From NCBI GenBank assembly GCA_020345785.1, contig CP070771.1:5801692-5815087 (forward strand): a DNA stretch of 13,396 bases, in the 5' to 3' direction. The stretch comes from Desulfobacterales bacterium (lineage in GTDB: Bacteria; Desulfobacterota; Desulfobacteria; Desulfobacterales; JAFDCJ01). The notes under the pieces were generated by a model. That model worked only from the letters and a program-made list of their open reading frames with translations, was not told the origin of the DNA and searched no databases. Position numbers and translations under genes: made by a program. Below are positions 6,739 to 13,183 of the stretch, piece by piece (position 1 is the stretch's first letter; every line of letters starts with the position of its first letter).

Positions 6739-7893
6739 ATGGGCAAGAGAACATTGAGAACCAAACTTTGTGACATGCTGGGGATTGAATATCCGATATT
6801 AAGCGCCGGAATGGGGCCGACGCTGATCGGCGAAAAAACCGGCGCACCGGTTGAACTGGTGGTCGCCGTATCGGAAGCCGGAGGTCTGGGAGTGCTTGGC
6901 GGCAGCGGGTACACTGTGGATGAACTCCAACAGGCCATTCGAGAAATTAAACAACAAACCGACAAACCTTATGGGGTCGATCTGCTGCTGCCGAAATACC
7001 TTGATTTTAAAGGCGGCATCGGGCAAACAGGCGCTACTGAGCTGTCTTTAAACGAAGTACTTAAAACCATCCCGCAAACCCACCAGGAATGGATCAATAA
7101 GATTAAGCAGGAAATGGGTCTGCCGGACGTTGAAATTAGGGTGCGCCGGAACACCACCACCATGTTCCCCAAGGAATCCATCCGGGTGTGCATCGAAGAA
7201 AAAGTACCGCTTTTCTGTGCCGGTCTGGGAAATCCGGGCTTTATGGTGCCCGATGCCCATGCCGTGGGAATGAAGGTGCTGGGGATTACCGGCAATGCGA
7301 AAAATGCCAAGCGTATGGCGGATTCGGGTATCGACCTACTGGTTGCCCAGGGTCACGAAGGCGGCGGCCATACCGGAAGAATAGGCACAATGGTGTTGCT
7401 TCCGGCGGCAATCGATGCCGCTTATCCGGTGCCGGTCCTGGCGGCCGGCGGTATCGGCGACGGTCGCGGTCTGGCAGCGTCACTGGCCATGGGTTGCGTG
7501 GGTGTGTGGGTCGGAACCCGCTTTCTGGCCACCAACGAAGGCGGTGCGTTGGATGTAAACAAACAAAAAATCGTTCAATCAACCGATGAAGGCACCCGCG
7601 TCAGCACGGCCTATACCGGCAAGACCCTGCGGGCCAGTTATAACAAGTTTCATGATCTCTGGGATAATTCGGGACTTGAGCCCCTACCCTTTCCGACCCA
7701 GGTTTTAATTTCTTCCGCCCTTCTAGCCGGCTTTATTGAGGCCAATAAGACCGATTTTGTGGGCGGCCTGGCCGGTCAGGTTTCGGGAATTATAAAAGAA
7801 ATCAAACCGGCGGCCCAGATTGTCGAAGAGATGGTTGAAGAAGCAGTGGATATTTTGACGCGAAGATTGCCCGAAAGTGTGGTGGCGAAATAA
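6739..7893 (+). CDS. Nitronate monooxygenase / 2-nitropropane dioxygenase-family FMN flavoprotein
   Basis: A TIM-barrel FMN protein of 384 residues in the NMO / FabK (enoyl-ACP reductase II) superfamily. Motifs are GIEYPILSAGMGP (15-27), SEAGGLGVLGG (45-55), the FMN and active-site signature AQGHEGGGHTG (203-213, His211 at the conserved position), AAGGIGDGRG (235-244) for phosphate binding and GTRFLATNE (259-267). A segment of roughly 70 residues (about 85-155) between strands makes it longer than classical NMOs. Nitronate oxidation is the literal family reaction, but in an anaerobe next to acyl-CoA genes a dehydrogenase or enoyl-thioester reductase role is equally plausible. The ATG at 6739 follows AAGGAGGG by four bases; an upstream in-frame ATG at 6718 lies before that ribosome site and is less likely. 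It is third in the hbd-carboxyltransferase row. Confidence 0.88.
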   Translation: MGKRTLRTKLCDMLGIEYPILSAGMGPTLIGEKTGAPVELVVAVSEAGGLGVLGGSGYTVDELQQAIREIKQQTDKPYGVDLLLPKYLDFKGGIGQTGATELSLNEVLKTIPQTHQEWINKIKQEMGLPDVEIRVRRNTTTMFPKESIRVCIEEKVPLFCAGLGNPGFMVPDAHAVGMKVLGITGNAKNAKRMADSGIDLLVAQGHEGGGHTGRIGTMVLLPAAIDAAYPVPVLAAGGIGDGRGLAASLAMGCVGVWVGTRFLATNEGGALDVNKQKIVQSTDEGTRVSTAYTGKTLRASYNKFHDLWDNSGLEPLPFPTQVLISSALLAGFIEANKTDFVGGLAGQVSGIIKEIKPAAQIVEEMVEEAVDILTRRLPESVVAK

Positions 7894-7902
7894 AAAAAAG
7901 AA

Positions 7903-7937
7903 GGTTTCAGGTTTCGGGTGTCAGGTGTCAGATGGAA
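7903..7937. repeat. Short phased heptamer array (GGTTTCA / GGTGTCA)
   Basis: Four clear 7-base units (GGTTTCA, GGTTTCG, GGTGTCA, GGTGTCA) and a decayed fifth begin ten bases after the flavoprotein stop. It is the first of three successive arrays in the 498-base gap 7894-8391. Confidence 0.7.
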
Positions 7938-7958
7938 GAAGACGGACGATAAACAAAA

Positions 7959-8078
7959 GAAGATGGGAGGGTGAGAAGGTGGGTGGATGAGAGAGTGAAA
8001 CGGAGAAACGGCGAAACGGTGAAACGGTGAGAGGGTAAGAAACGGAGAAGATGGGAAGTTGAGAAGTTGAGATGGTTC
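7959..8078. repeat. Strictly phased degenerate octamer array, 15 units
   Basis: Exactly 120 bases divide into 15 consecutive 8-base units with no insertion or deletion. Units include GAAGATGG, GAGGGTGA, GAAGGTGG, GAGAGTGA, AACGGCGA, AACGGTGA (twice) and GAAGTTGA (twice). The array is purine-rich on the plus strand. Reading frames through it give repetitive peptides and are not genes. Confidence 0.8.
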
Positions 8079-8093
8079 GATTGCGAATGGAAA

Positions 8094-8159
8094 ATGCATA
8101 GAGCATAGCGCAAAGGGCATGGCGCATGTCGCAGAGGGCATGGCGCATAGCGCATAGCG
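8094..8159. repeat. Strictly phased heptamer array, GCGCATA type
   Basis: Nine consecutive 7-base units plus a partial one: ATGCATA, GAGCATA, GCGCAAA, GGGCATG, GCGCATG, TCGCAGA, GGGCATG, GCGCATA, GCGCATA. It is the same vocabulary as the array at 4621-4648. It follows the octamer array by 15 bases. Confidence 0.8.
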
Positions 8160-8184
8160 TAAGAAAAATTATAAGAGGACAGAA

Positions 8185-8259
8185 GGTGGGAGCGGTTTTC
8201 AACCGCGATAAACTCGGTCTGGCATATACCGATAATCGTGGCTGAAAGCCACTGCCACC
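8185..8259. repeat. REP/BIME-like double hairpin between convergent genes
   Basis: GGTGGGAGCGGTTTTCAACC opens the left unit, whose core stem is GCGGTT-TTC-AACCGC. A second, inverted unit closes the element with GTGGCTGAAAGCCAC and CTGCCACC. The two units are themselves inverted copies, so the whole element is a nested palindrome, like REP pairs described in Pseudomonas and enterobacteria. It lies between the 3' ends of the plus-strand flavoprotein gene and the minus-strand phosphoglycerate kinase gene and may act as a bidirectional transcript end. The following 8260-8391 shows nothing recognisable. Confidence 0.72.
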
Positions 8260-8391
8260 CGACATAAACTTCAACCGTCTTTGCTTCCGAGCCTCCCGGC
8301 CTCCAGGCTTTCAAGCAGCAATACTATGAACAACGCGCTATCAGCTGTGAACTCTTTTATCTGTCTTCTGAATTCTGTTTTCTATCCTCTG

Positions 8392-9591
8392 CTAAATCTT
8401 ATCCGTCAATGCCGCTACTCCCGGCAGGGTTTTGCCCTCGATAAATTCCAGCGAAGCGCCGCCGCCGGTGGACACGTGAGATACCTTATCGGCCACCCCG
8501 GCTTTCTCCACAGCCGATGCTGAGTCACCACCGCCGATTACCGTGACCGCACCGCCGGCTGTCACCTCCGCTAAAAGATTGGCGATGGCGTAAGTACCTT
8601 CAGCCGTTTCCGGAATTTCAAAGACGCCCATGGGACCGTTCCAGATCACGGTTTGGGCGCCGGACAATACCGAGCGAAATTTTTCAATGGAGTTGCTTCC
8701 GATGTCAAGACTCTCCCAGCCTGGAGGTATGGCATCTGCACTGACTTCCTTCAGGGTGCCTATTTTGCGCGCTTTGAAATCAAAAAAATCGGTAATCTTG
8801 CAATCAACGGGAAATACGATTTTGTCGGCACCCTGTGCAATAATTTCTTTGGCAATATCGACCTTGTCCTCTTCCAGCAGCGAGTTGCCGATTTCCAAGC
8901 CCTGTGCCTTAAAAAACGTAAAGGCCATACCGCCGCCGATAATCACCTTGTCGACTTTGGGCAGCAATTTGGTAATGACGTCGATTTTACCCGATATTTT
9001 GGCGCCGCCCAGAATGGCCACAAAAGGCTTTGAAGGATTTTCCATGACGCGACCCAGATAGTCCAGCTCCTTCATCATAAGAAATCCTGCGGCACACTGG
9101 TCAAAATAGTGAGTCACCCCCTCGGTGGAGGCATGGGCACGATGGGCGGTCCCGAAGGCATCATTAACATATAGATCGCCAAGTCCGGCAAGCTTTTTAG
9201 CGAACGCCGCATCATTGTCCGTTTCTTCATTGTAGTACCTTAGATTTTCCAGCAAAAGGACATCTCCCGCCTCAAGTCCATTTACGGCTTTTGCTACCGC
9301 TTCTCCGATGCAGTCATCGACAAAGGCAACATCTTGGCCCAGCAGTTGACTCAGAACCGCAGCACAGGGCCGCAGCGACATTTCAGGAACCCGCGAACCT
9401 TTGGGGCGGCCCAGGTGAGACATGAGAACCGGTTTTCCACCTTTGTCGACAATATATTTGATTGTCGGCAATGCCGCCCGGATACGCGTGTCATCGGCAA
9501 CTTTTCCACCCTCCAGCGGCACGTTAAAATCAACCCGCATGAGAATCCGTTTGCCCTGCAGATCTAAATCTTCGACGGTAAGCTTATTCAT
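8392..9591 (-). CDS. pgk: Phosphoglycerate kinase
   Basis: Cytoplasmic glycolytic and gluconeogenic enzyme converting 1,3-bisphosphoglycerate and ADP to 3-phosphoglycerate and ATP. The 399 residues match the usual bacterial length. Signature motifs appear in order: RVDFNVP (19-25, Asp21 and Asn23 for substrate), SHLGRPKG (58-65, His59 and Arg62), ENLRYYNEE, YVNDAFGTAHRAHAS, GGAKISGKI, GGGMAFTF, WNGPMGVFE and GGGDSASA with STGGGASLE near the end, which bind nucleotide and drive hinge closure. The ATG at 9591 has GGAAGG just upstream; the frame is open to 9663 but those extra codons run through a TTGAATATT repeat and are not coding. It lies 68 bases after the amidohydrolase stop on the same strand, possibly co-transcribed, though no functional link is apparent. 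Confidence 0.98.
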   Translation of the reverse strand: MNKLTVEDLDLQGKRILMRVDFNVPLEGGKVADDTRIRAALPTIKYIVDKGGKPVLMSHLGRPKGSRVPEMSLRPCAAVLSQLLGQDVAFVDDCIGEAVAKAVNGLEAGDVLLLENLRYYNEETDNDAAFAKKLAGLGDLYVNDAFGTAHRAHASTEGVTHYFDQCAAGFLMMKELDYLGRVMENPSKPFVAILGGAKISGKIDVITKLLPKVDKVIIGGGMAFTFFKAQGLEIGNSLLEEDKVDIAKEIIAQGADKIVFPVDCKITDFFDFKARKIGTLKEVSADAIPPGWESLDIGSNSIEKFRSVLSGAQTVIWNGPMGVFEIPETAEGTYAIANLLAEVTAGGAVTVIGGGDSASAVEKAGVADKVSHVSTGGGASLEFIEGKTLPGVAALTDKI

Positions 9592-9607
9592 TGCCTTCCC
9601 CCTGATA

Positions 9608-9638
9608 GTTGAATATTTTCGGTTGAATATTGAATATT
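9608..9638. repeat. Short GTTGAATATT repeat upstream of pgk
   Basis: GTTGAATATT occurs at 9608-9617 and 9622-9631, followed by GAATATT. It fills most of the 68-base gap between the amidohydrolase stop and the pgk start, and is a smaller relative in style of the larger phased arrays. Confidence 0.6.
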
Positions 9639-9659
9639 TAAGGTGTCCGCCCCCGCGTA

Positions 9660-10637
9660 TCAATTCCCACGACTAATATTGTAAAACTCCACTGCGTTGC
9701 GTCCCAGAATTCTTTCCAGCGTATCCTCATCCAGATTCAGCTGAGCAAGATGCTTGATCTCCCGGTCCCAGGCGTAGGGAAGATTCGGAAAATCGGTTCC
9801 GAAGATGATGCGATCAACCCGCATTTCTGTTAACTTCGGAAAGTAATCCATTGGCAAATACTCCGCCAGTGTCATAGTGGTATCCAGCCAGAGGTTGTCG
9901 TATTTTTCCAACATTGTCTGGTAAGCATCAAACTCGTCTGCTCCCAAATGAGGAACGCACACGTTTAACTGCGGGTAATCCAAAAGGACCCGTTCCAATT
10001 TATCCGCATTGCATAAATCATAGGGATCACATCGATAAGCGGGGCTTTTGGGTTCACGACCGACATGCATGATGAGCGGCTTGTTGTGGACCGCACACGT
10101 TTCGTATACTTCATGCATGGCACTGCTGTTCATATCAAAACACTGCACATGGCTGTGAAGCTTCACCCCATTGAGGCCATCCTGAAATGCCTGTATGAGA
10201 ATCGCCCCGGCATCTTCCTCCCCTGGGTAGACGGTTGCCATGGCCGTGACCTGCGGATGAGATCGGCATATACCGGCCAAGTAGGAGTTCAGCTCGCGGG
10301 CAATACCCGGTTTATGAGCATAATGAAGAGCAACTATATGGTCAATCCCGCGAGAAAGAAGAAAGTTTATGATCTGCTCTGATGACAGCCGGTATCTTAT
10401 CGGCCAACCGTATTTTTCGAACCACTGCCGGATGGGAGCAAAAAGGTAGTCCGGAAAAAGATGGACATGGGCGTCGATCACCATCGGCAAGGATTCCGGT
10501 ACGTAATCTCCTTCTGGTTCGTTGATCAAGGGAAGCGTTGCTTTTAATAAACCGCCCTCATTATCGAGTTCAGACGTTGCAGACGAAAAGATCTGCCGAG
10601 ACCAATCGAGTTTCAGACTCACTGAGCTTTCTCCCAT
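9660..10637 (-). CDS. Amidohydrolase family 2 (ACMSD-like) metal-dependent hydrolase/decarboxylase
   Basis: Predicted cytoplasmic TIM-barrel metalloenzyme of 325 residues in the amidohydrolase_2 family, which includes ACMSD-type decarboxylases and hydrolases of lactone or carboxylic substrates. Metal and catalytic motifs in order: DAHVH (55-59, His57 and His59), GVKLHSH (157-163), IMHVG (189-193, His191), PHLGADEFD (229-237, His230) and FGTDFPNLPY (279-288, catalytic Asp282). It closes with ILGRNAVEFY. The HxH motif normally lies close to the N-terminus; here about 54 residues precede it. No start has a convincing ribosome site: I used the ATG at 10637; a TTG at 10697 and an ATG at 10484, just before VIDAHVH, are alternatives. 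No substrate can be named. It sits upstream of pgk on the same strand. Confidence 0.85.
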   Translation of the reverse strand: MGESSVSLKLDWSRQIFSSATSELDNEGGLLKATLPLINEPEGDYVPESLPMVIDAHVHLFPDYLFAPIRQWFEKYGWPIRYRLSSEQIINFLLSRGIDHIVALHYAHKPGIARELNSYLAGICRSHPQVTAMATVYPGEEDAGAILIQAFQDGLNGVKLHSHVQCFDMNSSAMHEVYETCAVHNKPLIMHVGREPKSPAYRCDPYDLCNADKLERVLLDYPQLNVCVPHLGADEFDAYQTMLEKYDNLWLDTTMTLAEYLPMDYFPKLTEMRVDRIIFGTDFPNLPYAWDREIKHLAQLNLDEDTLERILGRNAVEFYNISRGN

Positions 10638-10718
10638 GATTTTGGACAAATTTGCGACAACGGCAAAAGACAGGTGTTTGTTCAACGTAAGCGGCAAAAA
10701 TCATATCTAAAGTATGAC

Positions 10719-10738
10719 ATTGAAATTATATTTTCAAT
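10719..10738 (-). promoter_or_regulatory. AT-rich palindrome over a TATAAT box upstream of the amidohydrolase gene
   Basis: ATTGAAA-ttatat-TTTCAAT is a perfect 7-6-7 inverted repeat; on the minus strand it contains TATAAT (complement of 10725-10730). A good -35 at standard spacing is not evident. It could be a promoter core with an operator, or a chance palindrome in AT-rich DNA. It lies in the 299-base divergent gap 10638-10936. Confidence 0.3.
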
Positions 10739-10884
10739 AAAATTGACAAAATAAAAACAGAAATTGATTTTTCAGGCTTCCGTGCCGTTTTCTTTAAACC
10801 CTTTACGGTTGCGCTATTTCTTGGTATTAAATTTTTGTCGTTTTACCGCCTGTGTTGGGATTTCGTTGACCCGAACCCAAGTTG

Positions 10885-10904
10885 ATTTGTCGACAAATTA
10901 TAAG
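10885..10904 (+). promoter_or_regulatory. Perfect palindrome abutting a -10 box upstream of the methyltransferase
   Basis: ATTTGTCGACAAAT (10885-10898) is a perfect 14-base palindrome directly followed by TATAAG (10899-10904), a fair -10 box about 33 bases before the methyltransferase ATG. The palindrome therefore occupies the usual -35 to -10 spacer, where a repressor would block polymerase. No good -35 is visible. This is a candidate operator only. Confidence 0.4.
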
Positions 10905-10936
10905 GCTGTCAACTCAGTAATCGATGTAGATATTCC

Positions 10937-12058
10937 ATGAAAACCAACCACAAAATCTTTTTTAAAGATTCAAAAAAAATGCGCGCCATTCCATCGTCAA
11001 GTGCACACCTGGTGGTAACCTCCCCGCCCTACCCGATGATTGAAATGTGGGACGATCTGTTTAGGCGCCAGAGTAAAAAGATAGACCGAGCGCTGAAAAA
11101 CCGAAATGCTCCCGAGGCCTTTGAATTGATGCACCAACGGCTGGATCCCGTGTGGCATGAAACCTACCGAATCCTGGTAAACGGTGGAATCGCCTGTATC
11201 AATATCGGCGATGCCGCCAGAACAATCAACGATAATTTTACGTTGTATGCCAATCATGCAAGGATTCTGACGGCGCTTTTAAAAACCGGTTTCAACCCCC
11301 TGCCGCTGATACTTTGGCGCAAGCCCACCAATGCGCCCAATAAGTTTATGGGTTCGGGTATGCTGCCGGCCGGCGCGTATGTGACGCTTGAACATGAATA
11401 CATTCTCATTGTTCGCAAAGGCAACAAAAGAGAATTTGACGGCACGGCAGAGAAGCAAAATCGACGCGAAAGCGCCCTTTTCTGGGAGGAGAGAAACAAT
11501 TGGTTTTCGGATGTGTGGCTGGGCTTGATCGGCACCCAGCAAAAACTGAAAAAGGATGCCTCCCGTCTGAGAAGCGGTGCGTTTCCTTTTGAGTTGGCGT
11601 ATCGCCTGGTAAACATGTATTCCGTTAAAGGCGACACGGTGGTTGATCCGTTTCTGGGGACCGGCACGACCTTGCGCGCGGCTATCGCTGCGGCGAGAAA
11701 CAGTATCGGCTATGAAATAGAAACTGACTTTGGAGAGATTATTGCGGCGGATACGGATTCAATTGCCGCTGTTTCCAATGAACGAATACGGCAACGAATC
11801 CAAACCCATCTTGATTATCTAAAGACGCGCTCCGGTGAAAAAGGCAAATTCAAGTATGTAAACAGGCATTACAAGTTCCCGGTAATGACCCGCCAGGAAG
11901 TAGAACTTTTTTTTAATCCGCTGGAAAGTATCGACCGACTAAACGACAACACACTGGAGGCAATGTATGCGGATCTTCCCGATCGGGAATTCAATGGTGA
12001 TTGGAAGACGCTCATGCCTGCCAAACTGCATAGATCAAAATCCAGCCAGTTGCAGTGA
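10937..12058 (+). CDS. Site-specific DNA methyltransferase, beta class, probably N4-cytosine
   Basis: A 373-residue SAM-dependent DNA amino-methyltransferase. Motif IV is TSPPY (28-32); SPPY is typical of N4-cytosine enzymes. The SAM-binding motif I, VVDPFLGTGTT (235-245), comes late, preceded by motif X-like SGAFPFELAYRLV (213-225). The order IV, target recognition region, X, I defines the beta class. The N-terminus IFFKDSKKM... and TSPPYPMIEMWDDLF remind me of the archaeal-type methylases that modify CTAG; that is recollection, not a search. The ATG at 10937 starts just ahead of the first family-like residues; no clear ribosome site is seen. A tail of about 100 residues after motif I has no assignment. 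No restriction endonuclease, specificity subunit or vsr-type gene flanks it (amidohydrolase left, M55 peptidase right), so it appears solitary within the window. A palindrome at the -10 box suggests regulation. Confidence 0.88.
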   Translation: MKTNHKIFFKDSKKMRAIPSSSAHLVVTSPPYPMIEMWDDLFRRQSKKIDRALKNRNAPEAFELMHQRLDPVWHETYRILVNGGIACINIGDAARTINDNFTLYANHARILTALLKTGFNPLPLILWRKPTNAPNKFMGSGMLPAGAYVTLEHEYILIVRKGNKREFDGTAEKQNRRESALFWEERNNWFSDVWLGLIGTQQKLKKDASRLRSGAFPFELAYRLVNMYSVKGDTVVDPFLGTGTTLRAAIAAARNSIGYEIETDFGEIIAADTDSIAAVSNERIRQRIQTHLDYLKTRSGEKGKFKYVNRHYKFPVMTRQEVELFFNPLESIDRLNDNTLEAMYADLPDREFNGDWKTLMPAKLHRSKSSQLQ

Positions 12059-12069
12059 TTTTAGATGGG

Positions 12070-12125
12070 GTTGAAAAGTTGAATAGTTGACTGGTTAAAT
12101 AGTTGATTGGTTGATTGGTTAATTA
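12070..12125. repeat. Strictly phased octamer array, GTTGATTG type
   Basis: Seven consecutive 8-base units with no indels: GTTGAAAA, GTTGAATA, GTTGACTG, GTTAAATA, GTTGATTG, GTTGATTG, GTTAATTA. It begins 11 bases after the methyltransferase stop. Confidence 0.8.
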
Positions 12126-12181
12126 ATCCGCCCTGAATATTACATGTTGGTTAAAAAAGGGTCTAAGCGCCTATATCGTAG

Positions 12182-12198
12182 GGTGGGCATTGCCCACC
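12182..12198. repeat. Hairpin GGTGGGC-ATT-GCCCACC
   Basis: A perfect 7-base GC-rich stem with a 3-base loop, in the convergent gap between the methyltransferase and M55 peptidase genes. There is no U-tract on either strand, so it is more REP-like than a standard intrinsic terminator. Confidence 0.6.
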
Positions 12199-12225
12199 AA
12201 GAATTGCCTATCTCGGCTGTTAACG

Positions 12226-12245
12226 GTAGGCCAAGCCCGGCCTAC
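12226..12245. repeat. Hairpin GTAGGCC-AAGCCC-GGCCTAC overlapping the M55 gene stop
   Basis: A perfect 7-base stem with a 6-base loop; its right arm contains the minus-strand stop codon (12242-12244). Together with the 12182-12198 hairpin it forms a two-unit element between convergent genes, matching the situation at 8185-8259. No U-tract follows. Confidence 0.6.
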
Positions 12246-13159
12246 ATGAGGGGTTGAGAACATTCTTTAATCTGGCGTCGAACCCAGGCAAGCCCGATAC
12301 GCCCCCAGAGGTTGTATGCAAAAAGACAGATAGGCAGCATTTTTTCCACGAGTGGGGTTAGATAGCAGACTCGAATCAACGCCAGATAAAGCTCCTGAAT
12401 TCCTGCGGCAGCGATGAGGATCTGGTCATCTTGACAGTCCAGGTTCCATCGATGCGCTAATTTTCGTGCAACAGCTTCTCCGGCGCGCATTTTCACCAGT
12501 GCCTGAAAGGGACCATTCGGCTGGCAGGGCACCGTGAGGTCATTTTCAAGTGACGCAACCGCAGCCTTTGCCAGGCCAAACCGCCACGACTCAATATCAA
12601 ACCGCTCATTTCCCAATGTTTTATTAATCGGATAAACGCAAATATTTTCAATGGCCGCCAGGGCCTGCTTGCAGGCGACGGGACAGCCCGAAAAGAAGAT
12701 AGGTCTGACGCCAAACGGCGTCAGCGCCGAAGCAAAGAGCTCAATTTCGGCCAAGGGTTTTCCGTTGACCTCCAGACGCTCGATGCGTGAAGTCAATGTA
12801 TGGGCAAGAAACCCGTCAGTTCCAGACGCTGCATGCATACCCATAAAGATGACTGCCTGGGCCTTGCCCGGATCGCCTATTCCCGGAACCGGACCACGCC
12901 GGTAACCGTGAATAATTTCACAATCCGCACCGATCATCTCGGGCAACAGGTTGTATCCGGTGCGGTGAAAATCTTTTACACGGATGTGCTCGACGCCGGC
13001 TTTTAAAAGAGCCTCGACAACAGCCTTAACATCAAGCGTCATCGCCAGACAGGCCCGGGCCCACTCCGGTGTCATAAATGAAGATGCCCGGTAATTCCAG
13101 CATCCCGAACTTCCCTCGATGTCGGCGATGATCAATATCTGATTAAAGCTCTTGCCCAT
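12242..13159 (-). CDS. M55 family metallopeptidase (D-aminopeptidase DppA-like)
   Basis: Predicted cytoplasmic zinc peptidase of 305 residues resembling Bacillus subtilis DppA, which removes N-terminal D-amino acids from short peptides. The zinc ligands known from DppA all have counterparts: Asp13 and Glu15 in IADIEGSSG, His65 in VKDFHRTGYNLLP, His109 in GMHAASG and Glu138 in PLAEIEL. Family-typical AHTLTSR (119-125) follows. The usual SGD after the beta strand is SGC here (FFSGCPVACKQ). It is about 30 residues longer than DppA, mostly at the C-terminus. I chose the ATG at 13159 because the family-like sequence starts right after it; a GTG at 13198 would add 13 residues, and neither has a strong ribosome site. 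The stop lies within a hairpin. The substrate could be D-amino-acid dipeptides from wall turnover; context gives no further hint. Confidence 0.87.
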   Translation of the reverse strand: MGKSFNQILIIADIEGSSGCWNYRASSFMTPEWARACLAMTLDVKAVVEALLKAGVEHIRVKDFHRTGYNLLPEMIGADCEIIHGYRRGPVPGIGDPGKAQAVIFMGMHAASGTDGFLAHTLTSRIERLEVNGKPLAEIELFASALTPFGVRPIFFSGCPVACKQALAAIENICVYPINKTLGNERFDIESWRFGLAKAAVASLENDLTVPCQPNGPFQALVKMRAGEAVARKLAHRWNLDCQDDQILIAAAGIQELYLALIRVCYLTPLVEKMLPICLFAYNLWGRIGLAWVRRQIKECSQPLM

Positions 13160-13183
13160 GGAACATTTTAGCTGTTTGAAAAA

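Noticed and set aside
7903..8159. CRISPR array
   Set aside because: Units are 7-8 bases, contiguous and without spacers; no cas genes are present.
7776..8314. Overlapping minus-strand open frames of 117-128 codons
   Set aside because: They translate the heptamer and octamer arrays into repetitive peptides rich in His, Ala, Cys and Pro, lack start signals and run into the real plus-strand flavoprotein gene.
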